Assembly: GCA_011391185.1 (NCBI GenBank)
Contig: JAABRB010000134.1
Location: forward strand, 1 to 8,503
Source: Betaproteobacteria bacterium
Lineage (GTDB): Bacteria > Pseudomonadota > Gammaproteobacteria > Burkholderiales > SG8-39
Reading direction: 5' to 3'
Length of the DNA: 8,503 nucleotides
The position numbers were made by a program, and so were the translations under genes. This document shows, piece by piece, positions 1-6,305 of this stretch. Under the pieces are notes generated by a model. That model was not told the origin of the DNA, searched no databases, and worked only from the letters and a program-made list of their open reading frames with translations. Position 1 is the first letter of the stretch; each line of letters starts with the position of its first letter.

Positions 1-1
1 A

Positions 2-652
2 CTGGCCCTGCAAATCGTCTGGAGCAGCCTGCAGGCCGCCCCGCGGGCGACCGCCGAGGATCTGCCGCGGCCGCCTTCGAGCCAGGCGTTGCGGCTGGCG
101 GCGCTGGGCGAGCCGATCGCCGCGGCGAAATTGCTGATGCTCTACATCCAGGCGTTCGACTATCGCGCCGGGACCCGTGTCCCCTATCGCGAGCTCGATT
201 ACGACGCCCTGATCGGGTGGCTCGACCGGATCCTGGACCTGGATCGCGCAGGGCAATACCCCCTCTGGTCGGCCGCTCGTCTCTACGCAGAGGTTCCGGA
301 CCCGGGCCGTCAGCGCAGGATGCTGGACTTCATCTACCGGGAATATCTCGCCGACCCGAACCGGCGCTGGCCCTGGCTTGCGCATGCGACGGTCATCGCC
401 AAGCACCAGCTCAAGGATCTTCCCCTTGCGCTGCGCTATGCCGCTGCGTTGCAACAAAATACGACCGATCCCAATGCTCCGCTCTGGGTCAAGCAGATGA
501 AGCCGTTCATTCTCGAGGACATGGGCGAGCTCGAGCAGGCACGCATCCTGATCGGGGGGCTGATCGCCAGCGGTCAGGTGAAGGATCAACGCGACGCCGA
601 TCTGCTCGAACGGCGCCTGAAAGCCCTCGAAGAGCGCCTGGCAAAGCCCTAA
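2..652 (+). CDS. Conserved hypothetical protein, helical-repeat-like, 5' end outside the window
   Basis: The reading frame is open from the first bases of the window to a TAA at 650-652 (216 residues visible), with no ATG in the visible part before the conserved body, so the true start lies upstream. A TTG at 89 is in frame but has no reason to be the start. The visible protein is rich in Leu, Ala, Arg and Trp and looks mostly alpha-helical. Segments such as LPLALRYAAAL and MGELEQARILIGGLIASG resemble TPR-type helical hairpins, and the end is a charged helix (LLERRLKALEERLAKP). The motif RRWPWLAHATVIAKHQLKD looks like a conserved family core. I do not recognise a named family. Similar proteins of unknown function occur in Betaproteobacteria, as far as I recall, and the pilin genes downstream may hint at a pilus or envelope link. 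That link is inference only. Confidence 0.75.
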   Translation: MALQIVWSSLQAAPRATAEDLPRPPSSQALRLAALGEPIAAAKLLMLYIQAFDYRAGTRVPYRELDYDALIGWLDRILDLDRAGQYPLWSAARLYAEVPDPGRQRRMLDFIYREYLADPNRRWPWLAHATVIAKHQLKDLPLALRYAAALQQNTTDPNAPLWVKQMKPFILEDMGELEQARILIGGLIASGQVKDQRDADLLERRLKALEERLAKP

Positions 653-751
653 ACCGGGTCCAACTTTGTCGCTGAGCCGACGTTTGTGCCGGAATCTCGA
701 CGACTTGGTGGCGGAAATCGCGTGATTTTGTTCACGAAACCCCGTTTTCGG

Positions 752-768
752 CAGGCATCGAAGTTGCT
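752..768 (+). promoter_or_regulatory. Probable sigma-54 (RpoN) promoter, -24/-12 type, for the first pilin gene
   Basis: The sequence CAGGCATCGAAGTTGCT fits the sigma-54 consensus YTGGCACGRNNNTTGCW well. The invariant GG (754-755) and GC (766-767) are exactly 10 bases apart, the downstream block TTGCT is perfect, and GGCA of the upstream block is present; about 11 of 14 informative positions match. Transcription would start near 779 and give a leader of about 38 nt before the ATG at 817. Sigma-54 with the PilS/PilR two-component system is the known driver of major pilin genes in several proteobacteria. An activator site should lie upstream; a weak dyad GTCG-N6-CGAC (668-681) is the only candidate I see, and I do not rely on it. 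Confidence 0.65.
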
Positions 769-804
769 TTAGAGCCCTTACCCCATTAGCGGGCGGAAGG
801 CATC

Positions 805-810
805 AAGGAG
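805..810 (+). promoter_or_regulatory. Strong Shine-Dalgarno sequence of the first pilin gene
   Basis: AAGGAG lies 6 bases before the ATG at 817. It fixes the start codon and contrasts with the second pilin gene, which has no comparable site. It suggests the first pilin is efficiently translated. Confidence 0.8.
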
Positions 811-816
811 CAACCA

Positions 817-1497
817 ATGAAAAAGCATGTGCGCCAGTCGGGCTTCACCCTGGTCGAGATCGCCATCGTGCTGGTGATCATCGGGCTGCTGCTCGGCGGG
901 ATCCTCAAAGGCCAGGAGATGATCACCCAGGCCCGGATCAAGAACGTCACCAACGACTTCAACGGCACCACGGCCGCGTACTTCTCCTACCAGGACCGCT
1001 ACAAAGCCGTGCCGGGCGACGACTTCAACGCGGCAGCCCGCTGGGCGACGTGGTCGGTCAAGCGTGGCAACAGCGACGGCGTCATCTTGGGCAACTACAA
1101 CGACAACGTCGCCGATACGGCGCTTGCCGATGACGGCAACAACGAATCGCAGAAGTTCTGGTGGCACCTGCGCGCCTCGGGCTTCATCCCGGGGCCGACC
1201 CAGGGGGCCGGCTCGCCCACTCCGCCGAACAACGCGGTGGGCGGCGTGATCGGCGTGCAGAACGGCGCGTTTGCTGCGCCGACCCAGCTCACGGGACTCG
1301 TTGTATGTTCGTCCAACGTTCCGGACAAGATCGCCTCGGCCGTGGACTCGCAGCTCGACGATCAGCGCGCGGATGCCGGCGCGATGCGGGCGCACAAGCA
1401 GGCGACTGCAAATCCTGCCGTTACTGCAGCAGCCACCGCCGGTACCACCTACGTCGAAGACGGCGCGACGCAATACGTCATCTGCAAGACCGTCTGA
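817..1497 (+). CDS. Type IV prepilin / pseudopilin-like protein (first tandem copy)
   Basis: A 226-residue protein with a class III signal peptide: a short basic leader (MKKHVRQSG), then FTLVE. Prepilin peptidase should cut after Gly9 and methylate Phe10; Glu14 is the conserved Glu5 of the mature protein. Residues 10-30 form the hydrophobic N-terminal helix. Conserved later stretches are DRYKAVPGDD (60-69), FWWHLRASGFIPG (114-126), NNAVGGVIGV (138-147) and SNVPDKIASAVDSQLDD. Cys164 and Cys223 are placed to form the C-terminal disulfide loop seen in pilins. The start is set by the leader length and by AAGGAG 6 bases upstream. With its own sigma-54-like promoter and terminator it is probably monocistronic. 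It could be a type IV pilus subunit or a type II secretion-type pseudopilin; no assembly genes are in view to decide. The family call is secure, the exact role is not. Confidence 0.9.
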   Translation: MKKHVRQSGFTLVEIAIVLVIIGLLLGGILKGQEMITQARIKNVTNDFNGTTAAYFSYQDRYKAVPGDDFNAAARWATWSVKRGNSDGVILGNYNDNVADTALADDGNNESQKFWWHLRASGFIPGPTQGAGSPTPPNNAVGGVIGVQNGAFAAPTQLTGLVVCSSNVPDKIASAVDSQLDDQRADAGAMRAHKQATANPAVTAAATAGTTYVEDGATQYVICKTV

Positions 1498-1517
1498 CGA
1501 TCCGATTATCGGTGCCA

Positions 1518-1549
1518 AGGGCCCGCATCGCTGCGGGCCTTCTTTTTTT
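1518..1549 (+). terminator. Intrinsic terminator of the first pilin gene
   Basis: GGCCCGCA (1520-1527) pairs perfectly with TGCGGGCC (1532-1539) around the loop TCGC, extended by a G-T and an A-T pair, and is followed by a run of seven T (1543-1549). It begins 21 bases after the stop codon. It should separate transcription of the first pilin from the second. Confidence 0.9.
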
Positions 1550-1550
1550 C

Positions 1551-1592
1551 CTGCGACGGAATCTCGTCGCAGTCAGCGCGCCCGCGCGCTGA
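1551..1592. repeat. Two back-to-back perfect inverted repeats after the terminator
   Basis: CTGCGACG (1551-1558) and CGTCGCAG (1565-1572) form an 8-bp stem with a 6-nt loop. The very next bases, TCAGCGCG (1573-1580) and CGCGCTGA (1585-1592), form another perfect 8-bp stem with a CCCG loop. They start right after the terminator T-run and abut with no gap. Neither has a T-tract. A fourth small dyad, CCGAT-T-ATCGG (1502-1512), lies before the terminator. They may be a REP-like element, mRNA-stabilising structure or a protein target; the sequence does not decide. Confidence 0.55.
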
Positions 1593-1946
1593 CGCCTCAC
1601 TCCGCACTCCGAAAGGATCGGGGCTGATTCTTGCATGTCATTTCGCAATCGTCCGACGCGCCGGACGTCGACGACATCCCGTCATCATGATGCGTACCTA
1701 CTCTTTCTCCCGCGGCGAAATCTCGTCGCTCTCAATTCCGACGCATGAAATCACGCGCGTCAATTTCGTGAAATTGTTCCGGTGTCCACTCGCAACGCCT
1801 ATCCGGTAGCAACACCAGTTTGCTCTAATCGCGTTGTTCCGCGATTTCGTGGAATTGTTCCGCTGTCGCCGTCGAACGCCTGCCCGCGCGGGTGTTCCCG
1901 TGTTGCTCGGCGACCGGATCAGGTCTGCAACATCACTTACCGGAAC
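1593..1946. other. Repeat-rich non-coding spacer in front of the second pilin gene
   Basis: No convincing gene lies here. The frame of the second pilin is open back to 1782, but the 55 extra residues have no pilin character and would bury the prepilin leader. The spacer contains GTCCG-N6-CGGAC (1651-1666), the dyad CAATTTC-GT-GAAATTG (1761-1776), an imperfect 81-bp-spaced duplication, three copies of TTGTTCCG and the palindrome CCCGCGCGGG (1883-1892). I found no GG-N10-GC sigma-54 match. The best sigma-70-like candidate is TGC-TCTAAT (1821-1829), an extended -10 without a recognisable -35, so the promoter of the second pilin is unknown. Confidence 0.5.
1762..1881. repeat. Imperfect direct repeat with TTGTTCCG motifs upstream of the second pilin
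   Basis: TTTCGTGAAATTGTTCCGG begins at 1764 and TTTCGTGGAATTGTTCCGC at 1845; over 23 bases the two copies differ at only two positions. Similarity continues weakly at the same 81-base offset, ending in a shared AACGCCT (1794-1800 and 1875-1881). TTGTTCCG occurs a third time at 1834-1841, so copies lie at 1774, 1834 and 1855, spaced 60 and 21 bases. The first copy includes the perfect dyad CAATTTC-GT-GAAATTG. This could be an operator array or a decayed duplication. Confidence 0.5.
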
Positions 1947-2630
1947 ATGGAAATTTCTGCATCTCAGCGCGGGTTCACGCTGGTCGAAATCGCGACGGTG
2001 CTCGTCATCGTGGCCCTGCTGCTCGGCGGGGTGATGCGCGGCCAGGAGCTCGTCACCCAAGCGCGCATCCGGGACGTCATGAACGATCTGAACGGCATCT
2101 CCGCCGCCTACCTCTTCTATTACGACCGCTACAAGGCGCTGCCCGGGGACGACCCGAATGCGGCGGCGCGCTGGCCTGCGTACAACGCGAAATCCGGCGG
2201 CGGAAACGCGGTCGTCTCGGGCCGATACATGGATGCAGCGCCGCTCGACCCGACCGCCGGCGGCTTCACGGTCGACGATGCGCAAAACGAGGGCCTAGCC
2301 TTCTGGTGGCATCTGCGCATTGCGGGATTCGTCGCCGGACCGGCCACGGGTCCCGGGGCCGCAACCCAGCCGAACAACGCGGTCGGGGGGATCGTCGGCG
2401 TGCAGACCAGCGGCCTTGACCTGCCTTCGTTGATCGTTTGCGAATCCAACGTCCCGGACAAGATGGCAGGTGTCGTGGACACGCAGCTGGACGATCAGCA
2501 CCCGAATACCGGAGTCGTGCGGGCCTACAAGCAAACGTCGGGCAACGAGGATGTGATGGGCAAGTCGCCGAACGTCACGATCTACGCGGAGACCGGGGCG
2601 ACCCAGTACGTCCTCTGCAAGACGATCTGA
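1947..2630 (+). CDS. Type IV prepilin / pseudopilin-like protein (second tandem copy)
   Basis: A 227-residue paralogue of the preceding pilin. The start at 1947 gives the leader MEISASQRG, cleaved after Gly9, the same length as in the first copy, then FTLVE with Glu14 at mature position 5. By hand count about 48 of 67 residues are identical over positions 10-76. DRYKALPGDD, FWWHLRIAGFVAG, NNAVGGIVGV and NVPDKMAGVVDTQLDD are shared, as are the two cysteines (Cys165 and Cys224). The middle (residues 77-118) differs most and carries an insertion (DPTAGGFTVDD). No good Shine-Dalgarno sequence precedes the ATG (only CGGA two bases away), and the leader has a single basic residue. Expression is therefore likely weaker or conditional. 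It may be a minor or alternative pilin; that is inference. The gene ends 24 bp from the convergent antiporter gene. Confidence 0.88.
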   Translation: MEISASQRGFTLVEIATVLVIVALLLGGVMRGQELVTQARIRDVMNDLNGISAAYLFYYDRYKALPGDDPNAAARWPAYNAKSGGGNAVVSGRYMDAAPLDPTAGGFTVDDAQNEGLAFWWHLRIAGFVAGPATGPGAATQPNNAVGGIVGVQTSGLDLPSLIVCESNVPDKMAGVVDTQLDDQHPNTGVVRAYKQTSGNEDVMGKSPNVTIYAETGATQYVLCKTI

Positions 2631-2640
2631 CCCGATCCGC

Positions 2641-2652
2641 CGGACGCGTCCG
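2641..2652. repeat. Perfect 12-bp palindrome between convergent genes
   Basis: CGGACGCGTCCG fills half of the 24-bp gap between the stop of the second pilin and the stop of the antiporter gene. It might act as a weak bidirectional transcription barrier, but there is no T-run on either side, and GC-rich palindromes of this size can occur by chance. Confidence 0.35.
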
Positions 2653-2654
2653 CG

Positions 2655-4625
2655 TCACCCTTTCATCAGACGAATCTCGGCGGCCTCGAGCGCATCCGGC
2701 CGCCCGAGCAGCACCAGGACATCGCCGGCCTTGAGACGCGTCTCGGGGCCGGGCTCCTCGGCCCTGATGCCCCGCCGGCGCACCGCGGTCACCTCGACCC
2801 CGATTGCCGAAAGCGCGAGCTCGGCGAGCGTACGTTCGACGCCGAACCCACCCTCGTCCAGCGTCACGGAGTGAAGCCGCGGCTGCGCGGACTCGTCGAG
2901 GTCGGCCGGCTCGTCCGAGGCGCCGCGGTAGAAACCGCGCAGGAGACGATAGCGCTCCGCCCGCATCTGGCGCAATTGCTCCAGCACGCGACGGACCGGA
3001 ACACCGATCATCAGCATCGCATGCGAGGCAAGCATCAGGCTCGATTCGAACGAGTCCGGGACCACTTCGGCCGCGCCGGCGCCCGACAGCCGATCGAAGT
3101 CGGCGTCGTCGCGCGTGCGCACGATCACGGGAAGCGCAGCACTGATTTCGTGCGCCCGTGCGAGGGTCCTGAGCGCGGCAGGCGTATCCGCGAAGGAGAT
3201 CACCAGGGCAGAGGCCCGATTGATTCCCGCCGCCACCAGCGTCTCCAGGCGGGTCGAGTCACCGTAGACCGCCGGTTCACCAGCCACCGCCGCCTCCCGG
3301 ACGCGATCGGGATCGAGGTCGAGCGCGATAAAACCGATCCCTTCGCGTTCGAGGAACCGGCCCAGATGCTGCCCGGTTCTGCCATAGCCGCAGATGATCA
3401 CGTGCCGCTCGCGCGCGAGGCTTTGCACGGCCACCTGGTGCAGTTGCAGCGAGCGAAGCAGCCATTCGGAGCGCGACCAGCGCAGCGCGATCCGATCGCT
3501 GTAGTGAATGAGAAACGGTGCGCTCAGCATCGAAAGGAGCATGCCCGCCACCGCGGCCTGGTAGAACTCGGCGTCGACCACTTCCTGCAACACGCCGACG
3601 CTGGCGATCACGAGGCCGAACTCCCCCGCCTGCGCCAACGCCAGCCCCGCCCGCAGTGCGGTGCCCGTAGGCTGGCCAAGCATGCGCGCAACTCCGACGA
3701 CGACGCCGAACTTGAGCACCATGGGGAGCACGAAGAGCGCCGCCACCAGCGCGACGTTGTCGATCACGACCCGCGGATCGAGCTGCATGCCCATGCTGAC
3801 GAAAAACAGACCCAGCAACACTTCGCGGAACGGCCTGATGTCCTCCTCGACCTGGTGGCGGTACTCGGTCTCGGAGATCAGCATCCCCGCGAGAAACGCG
3901 CCAAGCGCCAGCGAAAGGCCCGCGACTTCGGTGACATACGCCAGGCCAAGCGCGATGAACAGGACATTGATGATGAACAGCTCGTGCGAGCGGCGCCGCG
4001 CGACGACGTGAAACCACGCCCGCATGAGCCGCTGGCCCGGGAAGAGCAGCACCCCGAGCACCACGGCGGCCTTGAGCGCGGCAAGGCCCAGCGCATAGCC
4101 GAGCCCGACATCTTCCCGGCCCAGGGCGGGAATGACGATCAGAAAGGGCACGACGGCCAGGTCCTGGAAGAGGAGCACCCCCACCGCGGTGCGTCCGTGC
4201 GGGGTCTCGAGCTCGAGCCGGTCGGCAAGCATGCGCATCACGATCGCCGTGGAGGACATCGAAAACGCAGTCGCAATGGCGAACGCCGGAGACCACTGGG
4301 CGCCCGCCGCCATGAGCATCGCAAACAATGCGAGCACCGTGATGATCACCTGCAGCCCCCCGAGCCCGAAAACCAGCCGGCGCATCTGCGTGAGCCGCGG
4401 CAGGCTGAATTCGAGCCCGATCGTGAACATCAGGAACACCACGCCGAACTCGGCGAAGTTGCGTGCGAGGGGCGCATTGGGCACCCAGCCGAGCGCGTTG
4501 GGGCCGATCGCCACACCCACGATCAGGTAACCGAGCAGCGGCGGCAGATTGAGCCGGCGAAAAAGCACCACCACGAGCACGGCGCTCGCCAGCAGGATCA
4601 ATGCAAGTTCGAGGCCCTGGATCAT
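2655..4625 (-). CDS. Monovalent cation:proton antiporter, CPA2 family (KefB/KefC/YbaL-like)
   Basis: A 656-residue inner-membrane protein. Residues 1-380 are a Na+/H+ exchanger domain of about a dozen hydrophobic segments, with LLFQDLAVVP (151-160) as the conserved Gln-Asp motif of the transport core. HQVEEDIRPF (257-266), followed by LLGLFFVSMGM, matches the cytoplasmic regulatory loop region of Kef systems. Residues 408-530 are an RCK/TrkA-N domain with the nucleotide-binding GYGRTG (413-418) and an acidic residue at the end of the second strand (LDLD). Residues 583-655 resemble an RCK/TrkA-C domain, which explains the extra length over E. coli KefC (620 residues). The expected activity is K+ or Na+ efflux in exchange for protons, gated by a ligand on the RCK domain. 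Glutathione gating is possible but not shown, and no KefF/KefG-type partner is seen. It is transcribed divergently from kdsD. No clear ribosome binding site is visible. Confidence 0.93.
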   Translation of the reverse strand: MIQGLELALILLASAVLVVVLFRRLNLPPLLGYLIVGVAIGPNALGWVPNAPLARNFAEFGVVFLMFTIGLEFSLPRLTQMRRLVFGLGGLQVIITVLALFAMLMAAGAQWSPAFAIATAFSMSSTAIVMRMLADRLELETPHGRTAVGVLLFQDLAVVPFLIVIPALGREDVGLGYALGLAALKAAVVLGVLLFPGQRLMRAWFHVVARRRSHELFIINVLFIALGLAYVTEVAGLSLALGAFLAGMLISETEYRHQVEEDIRPFREVLLGLFFVSMGMQLDPRVVIDNVALVAALFVLPMVLKFGVVVGVARMLGQPTGTALRAGLALAQAGEFGLVIASVGVLQEVVDAEFYQAAVAGMLLSMLSAPFLIHYSDRIALRWSRSEWLLRSLQLHQVAVQSLARERHVIICGYGRTGQHLGRFLEREGIGFIALDLDPDRVREAAVAGEPAVYGDSTRLETLVAAGINRASALVISFADTPAALRTLARAHEISAALPVIVRTRDDADFDRLSGAGAAEVVPDSFESSLMLASHAMLMIGVPVRRVLEQLRQMRAERYRLLRGFYRGASDEPADLDESAQPRLHSVTLDEGGFGVERTLAELALSAIGVEVTAVRRRGIRAEEPGPETRLKAGDVLVLLGRPDALEAAEIRLMKG

Positions 4626-4764
4626 CGCAACTGAAAGAGGATTCCGACGTCAGCGAAAGATTTGTGTCACGGTACACGATGGGGCGCGTCCAGGCCCGGA
4701 TAGGTCGATCCCGGGGGTCCTGAAACGGCGGCCCGGCCCAAGCCCTTTGCTATACTGTGGCGGG
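4626..4764. other. Divergent control region between the antiporter gene and kdsD
   Basis: This 139-bp gap should hold promoters for both directions. Toward kdsD there is a good extended -10 (listed separately). Toward the antiporter I see no convincing -35/-10 pair. The sequence GTGT-CACGGT-ACAC (4667-4680 region) is a small dyad that could be a binding site, but its arms are only 4 bp. Confidence 0.4.
4748..4756 (+). promoter_or_regulatory. Extended -10 promoter for the kdsD-lpt cluster
   Basis: TGC-TATACT is an extended -10 element, TATACT differing from TATAAT at one position. No -35 is recognisable 16-18 bases upstream, as is common for extended -10 promoters. Transcription should begin about 7 bases after the hexamer, near 4763, only about two bases before the ATG at 4765. 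The mRNA may therefore be nearly leaderless. Confidence 0.55.
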
Positions 4765-5769
4765 ATGATAACCGTGGCCTCACCCGCGGAACAGGCAAGC
4801 GCGGACGCGCGCGCGATAGAGCTCGCGCGCGAGGTGCTGCAGGTCGAATCGAACGCGGTCGCCGAGATCGCCGAGCGCGTGGGCGCGAGCTTCGGCGCAG
4901 CCGTGCGGATCATCTTGAATTGCCGTGGGAGGGTCGTGGTGAGTGGCGTGGGAAAATCCGGTCACGTCGCGCGCAAGATCGCATCCACGCTCGCGAGCAC
5001 CGGCACTCCGGCCTTTTTTGTCCACGCCGCCGAGGCCAATCATGGCGATCTCGGCATGATCACGCGCGACGACGTGGTCATCGCCGTTTCCTATTCCGGC
5101 GAAAGCGACGAGCTGATGACGGTCGTTCCGCTCGTCAAGCGCGGCGGCGCGAAGCTGATCACCATGACGGGAAGCGCGCAGTCCACGCTGGCGCGCGACG
5201 CCGACGTCGTGCTCGACACGCACGTGTCCAAGGAGGCCTGCCCCCTGAATCTTGCGCCCACCGCGAGCACGACCGCGACGCTCGCGCTGGGCGACGCACT
5301 CGCAGTCGCATTGCTGGACGCGCGCGGTTTCAATCGCGAAGATTTCGCACGCTCGCACCCGGGCGGCGCGCTGGGAAGGCGATTGCTCACCCATGTGCGC
5401 GACGTCATGCGCAAGGGCGTTGAAATCCCCTCGGTCCCGCACACGGCGGGATTCTCGGCAGCCATCCTGGAGATGTCGAACAAGCGCATGGGGATGACCG
5501 CGATTCTTGACGATTCCGGGCGCGTGATCGGCGTCTTCACCGACGGAGACTTGCGCCGTGCACTCGAGAAGATTTCCGACGTGATGCACGCACCGGTTGC
5601 GGATGTCATGACTCGTGACCCTCGCACGATCGGGCCCGATCATCTCGCCGTCGAGGCGGTCGAGATGATGGAGCACCACAAGGTCCACGGGCTGCTCGTC
5701 GTCGCGGATGACGGTCAGCTTGTCGGCGCCTTGAACATTCACGACCTGCTGCGCGCCAAGGTCGTCTAG
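4765..5769 (+). CDS. kdsD: Arabinose-5-phosphate isomerase KdsD
   Basis: A 334-residue cytoplasmic enzyme (EC 5.3.1.13) that converts ribulose 5-phosphate to arabinose 5-phosphate, the first step of KDO synthesis for lipopolysaccharide. Length matches E. coli KdsD (328). The N-terminal SIS domain (about 40-195) contains VVVSGVGKSGHVARKIASTL and VSYSGESDEL. Lys64, Glu116, Glu157 and His198 align, with a constant offset of five, to the catalytic-site Lys59, Glu111, Glu152 and His193 of the E. coli enzyme. Two CBS domains follow (about 210-265 and 277-334; FTDGDLRRAL and ALNIHDLLRA are typical ends). The frame is open further upstream, but homology begins near the ATG at 4765, just after the promoter; a GTG at 4774 is an alternative start. 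It is the first gene of the LPS cluster, 5 bp before kdsC. Confidence 0.96.
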   Translation: MITVASPAEQASADARAIELAREVLQVESNAVAEIAERVGASFGAAVRIILNCRGRVVVSGVGKSGHVARKIASTLASTGTPAFFVHAAEANHGDLGMITRDDVVIAVSYSGESDELMTVVPLVKRGGAKLITMTGSAQSTLARDADVVLDTHVSKEACPLNLAPTASTTATLALGDALAVALLDARGFNREDFARSHPGGALGRRLLTHVRDVMRKGVEIPSVPHTAGFSAAILEMSNKRMGMTAILDDSGRVIGVFTDGDLRRALEKISDVMHAPVADVMTRDPRTIGPDHLAVEAVEMMEHHKVHGLLVVADDGQLVGALNIHDLLRAKVV

Positions 5770-5774
5770 CGATC

Positions 5775-6305
5775 ATGCAGGAGTCCTCGGCTGCCGGACG
5801 GGCGCGCAACGTGCGCTTGATGATCCTCGATGTCGACGGCGTGTTGACCGACGGCACGCTCTACGTCGCGGCCGACGGAGAGGATTTCAAGGCGTTCAAC
5901 ATTCTCGACGGCCACGGCCTCAGGATGCTGCGCGATAGTGGCGTGCAGACTGCGATCCTGTCCGGACGGGAATCGCGAGCGGTGGCGCGCCGTGCACACG
6001 AACTCGGAATCGAACATGTTCTGCAAGGCATTGCGGAGAAGCTTCCCGCCTTCGAAGCGCTGTGCGCCCGGTCCGGCGTCAGACCGGACCAGTGCGGATT
6101 TGCCGGGGACGACTACCCCGATCTTCCGGTGCTCCTGCGATGCGGGTTCGCCGCGAGCGTTCCCGGTGCACCCGACGCGGTTCGAAGCCGCGTACACTAC
6201 GTCACGCGGGCCGCCGGTGGGCGCGGCGCGGTGCGCGAGCTTTGTGAATTCGTCCTGGATGCGCAGGGCAAGCTCGAGGCCGTGCTCGGGAGATATCTGG
6301 CGTGA
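5775..6305 (+). CDS. kdsC: 3-deoxy-D-manno-octulosonate 8-phosphate phosphatase KdsC
   Basis: A 176-residue HAD-superfamily phosphatase (EC 3.1.3.45), cytoplasmic, removing phosphate from KDO-8-phosphate to give KDO. HAD motif I is DVDGVLTDG (19-27), with Asp19 the nucleophile and Asp21 the acid/base. Motif II is the Ser of LSGRES (62-67), Lys89 in GIAEKL is the motif III lysine, and GDDYPDLPVL (111-120) is motif IV with the Mg-binding aspartates. The C-terminal GGRGAVRELCEFVL is the usual tail that reaches a neighbouring subunit in this tetrameric class without a cap domain. The enzyme follows KdsD (isomerase) and KdsA (synthase, not in the window) in the pathway. The gene starts 5 bp after the kdsD stop without an evident Shine-Dalgarno sequence and overlaps lptC by 4 bases, so coupling is likely. 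Confidence 0.95.
   Translation: MQESSAAGRARNVRLMILDVDGVLTDGTLYVAADGEDFKAFNILDGHGLRMLRDSGVQTAILSGRESRAVARRAHELGIEHVLQGIAEKLPAFEALCARSGVRPDQCGFAGDDYPDLPVLLRCGFAASVPGAPDAVRSRVHYVTRAAGGRGAVRELCEFVLDAQGKLEAVLGRYLA
6289..6292 (+). promoter_or_regulatory. Shine-Dalgarno sequence supporting the GTG start of lptC
   Basis: GGAG, inside GGGAGA at the end of kdsC, lies 9 bases before the GTG at 6302. It supports that non-ATG start, which also forms a GTGA overlap with the kdsC stop. Confidence 0.6.

Noticed and set aside
778..1518. A 246-codon minus-strand frame opposite the first pilin
   Set aside because: The plus-strand gene has promoter, ribosome binding site, leader peptide and terminator; the minus frame has none of these.
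1502..1892. A CRISPR array, because of the repeated motifs
   Set aside because: The repeats are few, unequal in spacing (60, 21 and 81 bases) and imperfect, with no regular spacers and no cas genes.
1782..1946. An N-terminal extension of the second pilin by 55 residues
   Set aside because: The extension would place the prepilin cleavage motif far inside the protein. The start at 1947 gives the same 9-residue leader as the paralogue.
1598..1946. An insertion sequence remnant between the pilins
   Set aside because: No transposase fragment, no long terminal inverted repeats and no target-site duplication could be recognised.
1698..2285. A 195-codon minus-strand frame with repeated RNN-like segments over the pilin spacer
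   Set aside because: The repeated residues simply reflect the DNA repeats at 1764-1867, and the frame runs antisense into the second pilin gene.
2871..4634. A 587-codon open frame on the plus strand opposite the antiporter gene
   Set aside because: It is the antisense shadow of a high-GC gene. The product is rich in His, Arg, Gln, Glu and Asp without domains or hydrophobic segments, while the minus-strand frame shows a full CPA2 transporter.
4780..5742. A 320-codon minus-strand frame opposite kdsD
   Set aside because: Composition is low-complexity Arg/Asp/Ala typical of antisense frames, and the plus strand encodes an unmistakable KdsD.
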